NCBI RefSeq assembly: GCF_037113525.1
Contig: NZ_CP146963.1
Coordinates: 2,728,001 to 2,792,000, forward strand
DNA: 64,000 nucleotides
Direction of reading: 5' to 3'
DNA from: Butyrivibrio fibrisolvens
GTDB taxonomy: Bacteria > Bacillota > Clostridia > Lachnospirales > Lachnospiraceae
Both the position numbers and the translations under genes were made by a program. The notes below the pieces were generated by a model, which ran no database searches, was not told the origin of the DNA, and saw nothing but the letters and a program-made list of their open reading frames with translations. This document shows, one piece after another, positions 59,506-64,000 of the stretch; position 1 is the stretch's first letter; every line of letters starts with the position of its first letter.

Positions 59506-61725
59506 TTAGTCGAACTTAGGGCTGCGCTCCGGCGTGAAGACCCTTGTGTCCTTGACCTGCCTTACAGCTTCCTGTGCATAGGATAGCGCCTCCTGGCCGA
59601 ACTTCTTCTGGGAGTCTACAGATTCTTTGCCCCTCTTATCAATCTTAACATATTCGCCGTGCTCGTTCATAATGCTGGCTTTTTCTGTGTCGCTGAGCTC
59701 AACATTAAGTATATGCCATATCTTCTTCTGAAGGTCAGAATCTTCCACCGGGAAAAGAATCTCTACTCTTCTTTCAAGGTTTCTTGGCATCCAGTCGGCA
59801 CTTGAACAATAATACTCCGGTTTGCCCGCATTTTCAAAGTAAAATACACGGCTGTGCTCAAGGAAGTTACCAACGATGGATCTTACTGTTATATTCTCGG
59901 ATACGCCTTTTATTCCTGTACGAAGACAGCATATACCTCTGACAATAAGGTCTATCTTAACACCTGCAGCGCTGGCTTTGTATAAAGCCGCTATAACATC
60001 CTTGTGACAGATGGAGTTCATCTTGGCTATGATCCTTGCAGGCTCGCCTTTTCTGGCATTCTCTGCTTCTCTTTCTATCATGTAAAGGATACGGTCTTTG
60101 AGCCAAAGTGGCGCAATTGAAAGCCTGTTCCATGCAAGAGGTTCACTATAACCTGAGAGCATATTGAATACAGCCGTTGCATCTTCGCCGTAGGAATCCT
60201 TACAGGTGAACATACCAACGTCAGTATACTGGCGGGCTGTGGAATCGTTATAGTTACCTGTTGCAAGGTGAACGTAGCGCCTTATACCATCATCTTCTCT
60301 TCTAACAACAAGAGTGATCTTACAGTGAGTCTTAAGACCTACAAGTCCGTAGATAACATGACATCCTGCCTGCTCAAGCATCCTTGCCCATACGATGTTG
60401 TTCTCTTCGTCAAAACGTGCTTTAAGTTCTACAAGAACTGTTACCTGCTTGCCGTTATCTGCAGCCTTGGCAAGAGCTGCGATGATAGGCGAGTTACCAC
60501 TTACTCTGTAAAGCGTCTGCTTGATAGCAAGAACCTTTGGATCCTGAGCTGCGTCAGAAATAAATCTTACTACAGGATCGAAGGTCTGGTAAGGGTGATG
60601 CATGAGAATATCTTTTTTCCTGATAGAGGCAAAAATATTCTCGTCGGTCCTAAGTTCTGGTACAGGCTGTGGTTCAAGGTAGCCGTGCTCCTTAAAATCA
60701 TCAAAGCCCTGTATCTTGTAGACTTTCATAAGGAAAGTCAGATCAAGCGGTCCATCAATTCTATATATCTCATTATCTGTAACGTGCATTTCTGCAACGA
60801 TCAGATCCATAAGACGCTTGTCTATTTTTTTATCAACTTCAAGTCTTATTGCTTCGCCCCACTGGCGCTGCTTGACCTGCTTCTCGATCTCTTTTAACAG
60901 ATCTTCTGCCTCGTCCTCGTCGATTGAAAGGTCGGCATTACGCTCAACACGGAATGTATAGGCACATTCTATGTTGTAGTTTAGGAAAAGCATATCCATG
61001 TTCCTAAGAATTATCTGCTCAAGAAGGATAACCCTGTGGCCCGACTTCTCATCAGAAGGAAGCTCAAGGATTCTTGGAAGTACGTCAGGAACCTGAACCA
61101 TGGCAAAGTCATAGGCTTTCTTGCAGGATTTTTTGCCATCGGAACTCTTACTATCATCTGAATGTACCGTCTCTGACTTCTTAGCTTTGATCAAGGCGCC
61201 GATATTCAAAGACTTGTTCCTGATAAGAGGGAACGGCCTTGAGGAATCAACCGCCATCGGGGTCAGAACAGGATATACGAACTCGCGGAAATATCTGTCC
61301 GCGTAGTCGCACTCTTTATCCGTCATCTCTGTATGGCTTCTCAAAATGTGAAGTCCGTTATCATCAAGCTGAGGACTGAGCATCCTGTTGAGGGTGTCAT
61401 ACTGAAGATCTACAAATTCATGAAGAGCCTCTGACACAAGGTCAAGCTGCTGGGTTGCAGTAAGCCCTGCAATATCAGGCTTGGTATAGTCCGCATGGAT
61501 CATGTCCTTGAGGGATGCAACTCTAACCATGAAGAATTCATCAAGGTTTGACGCAGTTATGGACAGGAATTTAAGCCTTTCAAACAAAGGAGTATTCTTG
61601 TCTCTTGCTTCATTAAGGCATCTCTTATTAAACTGGATCCAGGACAATTCCCTGTTCATGTAGTATTTGGGATCTTCGTAATCGATCTCGTCTGTTTTTT
61701 TCTTGTCAAAAGAATTCTTACCCAT
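59506..61725 (-). CDS. ppk1: Polyphosphate kinase 1
   Basis: A 739-residue Ppk1. It synthesises polyphosphate from ATP. The N-terminal domain has YYMNRELSWIQFNKRCLNEA. The two catalytic phospholipase-D-like domains include ILMHHPYQTF, VLAIKQTLYRVSGNSPI, GLVGLKTHCKITLVVRRE (phosphorylated His) and YCSSADWMPRNLERRVE. The ATG at 61725 is opened by the 38-bp repeat providing a GAGG ribosome binding site. It lies next to Ppx/GppA, which degrades polyphosphate or pppGpp, so the pair controls polyphosphate level. Confidence 0.96.
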   Translation of the reverse strand: MGKNSFDKKKTDEIDYEDPKYYMNRELSWIQFNKRCLNEARDKNTPLFERLKFLSITASNLDEFFMVRVASLKDMIHADYTKPDIAGLTATQQLDLVSEALHEFVDLQYDTLNRMLSPQLDDNGLHILRSHTEMTDKECDYADRYFREFVYPVLTPMAVDSSRPFPLIRNKSLNIGALIKAKKSETVHSDDSKSSDGKKSCKKAYDFAMVQVPDVLPRILELPSDEKSGHRVILLEQIILRNMDMLFLNYNIECAYTFRVERNADLSIDEDEAEDLLKEIEKQVKQRQWGEAIRLEVDKKIDKRLMDLIVAEMHVTDNEIYRIDGPLDLTFLMKVYKIQGFDDFKEHGYLEPQPVPELRTDENIFASIRKKDILMHHPYQTFDPVVRFISDAAQDPKVLAIKQTLYRVSGNSPIIAALAKAADNGKQVTVLVELKARFDEENNIVWARMLEQAGCHVIYGLVGLKTHCKITLVVRREDDGIRRYVHLATGNYNDSTARQYTDVGMFTCKDSYGEDATAVFNMLSGYSEPLAWNRLSIAPLWLKDRILYMIEREAENARKGEPARIIAKMNSICHKDVIAALYKASAAGVKIDLIVRGICCLRTGIKGVSENITVRSIVGNFLEHSRVFYFENAGKPEYYCSSADWMPRNLERRVEILFPVEDSDLQKKIWHILNVELSDTEKASIMNEHGEYVKIDKRGKESVDSQKKFGQEALSYAQEAVRQVKDTRVFTPERSPKFD

Positions 61726-61728
61726 AGA

Positions 61729-61766
61729 TTTAACCTCATGTCGCGAGTGAAACGAGTTACTAATGG
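61729..61766 (-). repeat. 38-bp repeat supplying the ribosome binding site of ppk
   Basis: Matches 11516-11553 at 37 of 38 bases, in the same orientation and directly before the start codon. It occupies most of the short spacer between ppk and ppx, so the ribosome binding site of ppk comes from the repeat. Confidence 0.8.
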
Positions 61767-61775
61767 CCTACTTTT

Positions 61776-63320
61776 CTAGAATTGCCTCTTTTGCCTGATA
61801 ACAGGTCTTACTCCAAATATCTCTTCAAAGAAAGCTGCTCTGTTACCAACAAGGCCTTTTTCTATCGTTATATCTGAAGTTGTATCAAGAAGTATCTGCA
61901 CTTCGTCGTCCTTAACTGTGACCGCTACGTCCTTGAACTTGTGGTTGTGGGTTCTGTCAAGGGCGTTGGCTACTCTTAGTATCGCAGTGAGCTTTGCTAT
62001 AGTAAGATAGTCTGTCTTGGTAAGACCCTTGTAGCAGTCCGGCGAATCGTCGAAATACAAAAAGTCTTCGTGATTAAACCTTACCACGTTTGCAACAATG
62101 GAACGCTCTCTGTGGGAAAGACCTATGATCTCTGTCGACATGATGATGTTGTAGCAGCAAAAGCCCATATTCATGAGACTTATGTACTTACCACAGTCGT
62201 GCAGGATCGTGGACAATTCCAGAAGAAGCCTTTCTCTGTGGCCAAGACCGTGGAGCTTTTTAGTTTTGTCAAAAATAGGAAGTGCGATGGATTCAAGTGT
62301 TCTGGCCCTTGATTTACTTCCACCGTAGCGCTTTGCGATCGACATTCCGCAGGCAAGGATATCGGCTTCAAAATCATGAGTTGGAGTTATATACTTTTTG
62401 TTTTCTGCATATTCATATGCTATACCATCGCAAAGAGTAACACCCGGTGCCCACAAAAGCTGTGACTGGAGTGTTAATGCGATTCTTTTTACAAGAATTC
62501 CAGATATATAAGCAAGGAGTACATATTCATTTGATATACTCAGCTCTTTTGCTATATAGTCATTGGAAGTTTTGGAAAACCTGTCAAGAAGCTTATCAAA
62601 GTCCTTACTTGTAATAAAACCCTTTTCAAAGCCGGGAGATGATATCTTCTGAAGTACCGGTGACATATAGTCATCGATAATTACAAGGTTCTTGTAGGTT
62701 CTGTCTCCAAGATAGAACTTGGAAAGGACGCGAAGCTGTGAATCAACAAGCTCTGCTATGAGCTCATGATATCTGTCCTTACCTTCAGCAAGGTGCTCCA
62801 GCGTCTGGCGAAGGCGCAGTACGCCCAGCTTCATATTTTGAGTTGTAACGAGCTTATCATTATCAAAAAGGGATACCTGAATTGAACCTCCGCCGATATC
62901 TACGATGGCGGTGGGCTCTTCGATGAGTTCCGTGAACTTTGCTGACTGCAGGGCGATAGACTTATAATCAAGGAATCTCTGCTCTGAGTTTGAAATGATC
63001 TCTACTTTGATCCCTGTTCTCTGTTCGATCTGTGCTGCAACTATGTTGATATTGTGAGTTTCTCTGAGCGCACTTGTGCCATATGCTCTAACGCTTCCTA
63101 CGCCATAGCTTTTCATGATCTCTGAAAATTCTTTCAGAACTCTTGTAAGCTCCAGCATATGCTGACTTGTAATGGTTCCTGTAGCATAGGTTTCAGATCC
63201 AAGATCGATACGGTGCCTTATGTGATCAAGACATTTAAGACCGTTCTTTTTGGATATCTCGAAAATCTTCATAGTAAGCTCATATGATCCCACATGAACC
63301 GCTGCAAAAGTTTCGCTCAT
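61776..63320 (-). CDS. Ppx/GppA phosphatase with HD domain
   Basis: A 514-residue exopolyphosphatase/guanosine pentaphosphatase. The ASKHA fold has the start FAAVHVGSYELTMKI, YGTSALRETHN, and IVDIGGGSIQVSLF. The C-terminal HD-type domain has LSTILHDCGKYISLM and NHEDFLYFDDSPDCYKG. The ATG at 63320 is chosen over a GTG at 63332, as AGGTGAGG then lies at normal distance. It is the first of a ppx-ppk pair (51-base gap). It would degrade polyphosphate or convert pppGpp. Confidence 0.92.
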   Translation of the reverse strand: MSETFAAVHVGSYELTMKIFEISKKNGLKCLDHIRHRIDLGSETYATGTITSQHMLELTRVLKEFSEIMKSYGVGSVRAYGTSALRETHNINIVAAQIEQRTGIKVEIISNSEQRFLDYKSIALQSAKFTELIEEPTAIVDIGGGSIQVSLFDNDKLVTTQNMKLGVLRLRQTLEHLAEGKDRYHELIAELVDSQLRVLSKFYLGDRTYKNLVIIDDYMSPVLQKISSPGFEKGFITSKDFDKLLDRFSKTSNDYIAKELSISNEYVLLAYISGILVKRIALTLQSQLLWAPGVTLCDGIAYEYAENKKYITPTHDFEADILACGMSIAKRYGGSKSRARTLESIALPIFDKTKKLHGLGHRERLLLELSTILHDCGKYISLMNMGFCCYNIIMSTEIIGLSHRERSIVANVVRFNHEDFLYFDDSPDCYKGLTKTDYLTIAKLTAILRVANALDRTHNHKFKDVAVTVKDDEVQILLDTTSDITIEKGLVGNRAAFFEEIFGVRPVIRQKRQF

Positions 63321-63380
63321 AAACACCCTCACCTATTTATATTTTGAATCTTTTTCCAAAATATTTATATCAAAATTATT

Positions 63381-64000
63381 TCAAGCCTCCTGCCCAAGAA
63401 GATAATCAATGAACTGCTGAGCACACCTTCCAGACAGGCCGCCGTGATGAAGCTCCCACTTACTCGCCTGAGCCAAAAGCTCATCTTCCGGCATCCTGAT
63501 ACCATTTCTAAGCGCAAGCGTGGTAACAATTTCTTTGAACTGCTTTGGATCCGGCTTTCCAAAATATATGGACACACCGAATCTATCGGACAGAGATATC
63601 TTCTCCTGAACCGTGTCACTTGCGTGGATATCTCCGTCATCTGAAAGACTCTTCTTGTCCTTGAAGCTCTCCTTTATGAGATGCCTTCTATTGGACGTAG
63701 CATAAATAAGGACGTTCTCAGGTTTCTTCTCAAGGCCGCCCTCAATTACAGCTTTCAGATATTTGTACTCCGTCTCAAAATCTTCGAATGAAAGATCATC
63801 CATGTAGATTATGAAACGATAGCTCCTGCCCTTGATCTGAGCAATAACATCATTCAAGTCCTTAAACTGATGCTTATAGACCTCAATGATCCTAAGCCCC
63901 TTGTCAAAATAAGTATTAGCAAGAGCTTTGATACATGTAGACTTGCCCGTACCCGCATCGCCATACAAAAGGCAATTATTAGCCGGCCTCCCCGCAAGAA
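63381..64000 (-). CDS. DUF815 AAA+ ATPase, 5' end beyond the window
   Basis: At least 200 residues of a P-loop ATPase. GDAGTGKST is the Walker A motif, IIYMDDLSFE the Walker B region, and VLIYATSNRRHL a sensor-like motif. The rest (LSDRFGVSIYFGKPD, GGLSGRCAQQFIDYL) is typical of the DUF815 family. The frame stays open to the right edge of the window, so the gene is partial and the true start is not visible. It is near the ppx gene, with which it may be co-transcribed. Confidence 0.87.
   Translation of the reverse strand, partial: LAGRPANNCLLYGDAGTGKSTCIKALANTYFDKGLRIIEVYKHQFKDLNDVIAQIKGRSYRFIIYMDDLSFEDFETEYKYLKAVIEGGLEKKPENVLIYATSNRRHLIKESFKDKKSLSDDGDIHASDTVQEKISLSDRFGVSIYFGKPDPKQFKEIVTTLALRNGIRMPEDELLAQASKWELHHGGLSGRCAQQFIDYLLGQEA

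Overview
The window looks like a chromosomal segment from an AT-rich anaerobic Firmicute of the Lachnospiraceae, most like Butyrivibrio or Pseudobutyrivibrio. This is inferred from gene content: a GH53 galactanase, a GH31 glycosidase, pyruvate phosphate dikinase, an orphan TrpB2, large acidic lipoproteins, and strong AGGAGG-type ribosome binding sites. No rRNA, tRNA or CRISPR array was seen. Nearly all genes lie on the minus strand. The plus-strand genes are the AraC regulator, a transglutaminase-like protein, a GGDEF protein, an IS110 transposase, two secreted proteins and a HAD phosphatase.

Layout. 1-9.8 kb: a frameshifted remnant, then four consecutive large acidic lipoproteins (two with RsiV-like DUF3298 regions, one with an NADase-type glycan-binding domain). 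10-16.1 kb: plant-polysaccharide genes (lipoprotein GH53 galactanase, divergent AraC regulator, GH31 glycosidase) with sfsA between them. 16.3-21 kb: Rpn-family remnant, nitronate monooxygenase-like enzyme, transglutaminase-like protein, aldo/keto reductase, HD protein. 21.2-25.8 kb: MacA/MacB-type efflux operon. 25.8-32.7 kb: HD-GYP remnant, LacI-sensor/GGDEF protein, NUDIX, CPBP-protease/TPR fusion, VOC protein, NmrA-like oxidoreductase, small membrane protein. 32.9-42.3 kb: a plastic region with GNAT genes, joined fragments of a beta-lactamase-like hydrolase and a fructosamine kinase, an arsenic-type operon (MarR, GNAT, permease, thioredoxin), DUF4256, RhuM-Fic, IS110, GNAT-HIT. 42.5-54.4 kb: housekeeping genes (fifth RsiV-like lipoprotein, PPDK, glycerophosphodiesterase, MFS carrier, ABC-F, TrpB2, PHP phosphatase). 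54.8-58.1 kb: two related secreted proteins and a HAD phosphatase. 58.2-64 kb: small conserved protein, Maf, polyphosphate kinase, Ppx/GppA and a DUF815 ATPase running off the right edge.

The most interesting non-coding feature is a family of about 220-bp giant palindromes (four full copies at 6.5, 13.4, 30.9 and 59.3 kb and one decayed copy at 18.0 kb). Each sits in the spacer between two minus-strand genes. Stem arms differ between copies but change together, while an internal motif pair and a GAGCGAAGCGAGT core stay fixed. This suggests a structured RNA/DNA element or a non-autonomous mobile element. It also creates false N-terminal extensions on sfsA and the VOC gene. A second repeat carries a 38-bp module that supplies the ribosome binding site of two unrelated genes. 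A third oddity is 36-bp tandem repeats that start inside the last codons of two unrelated secreted-protein genes.
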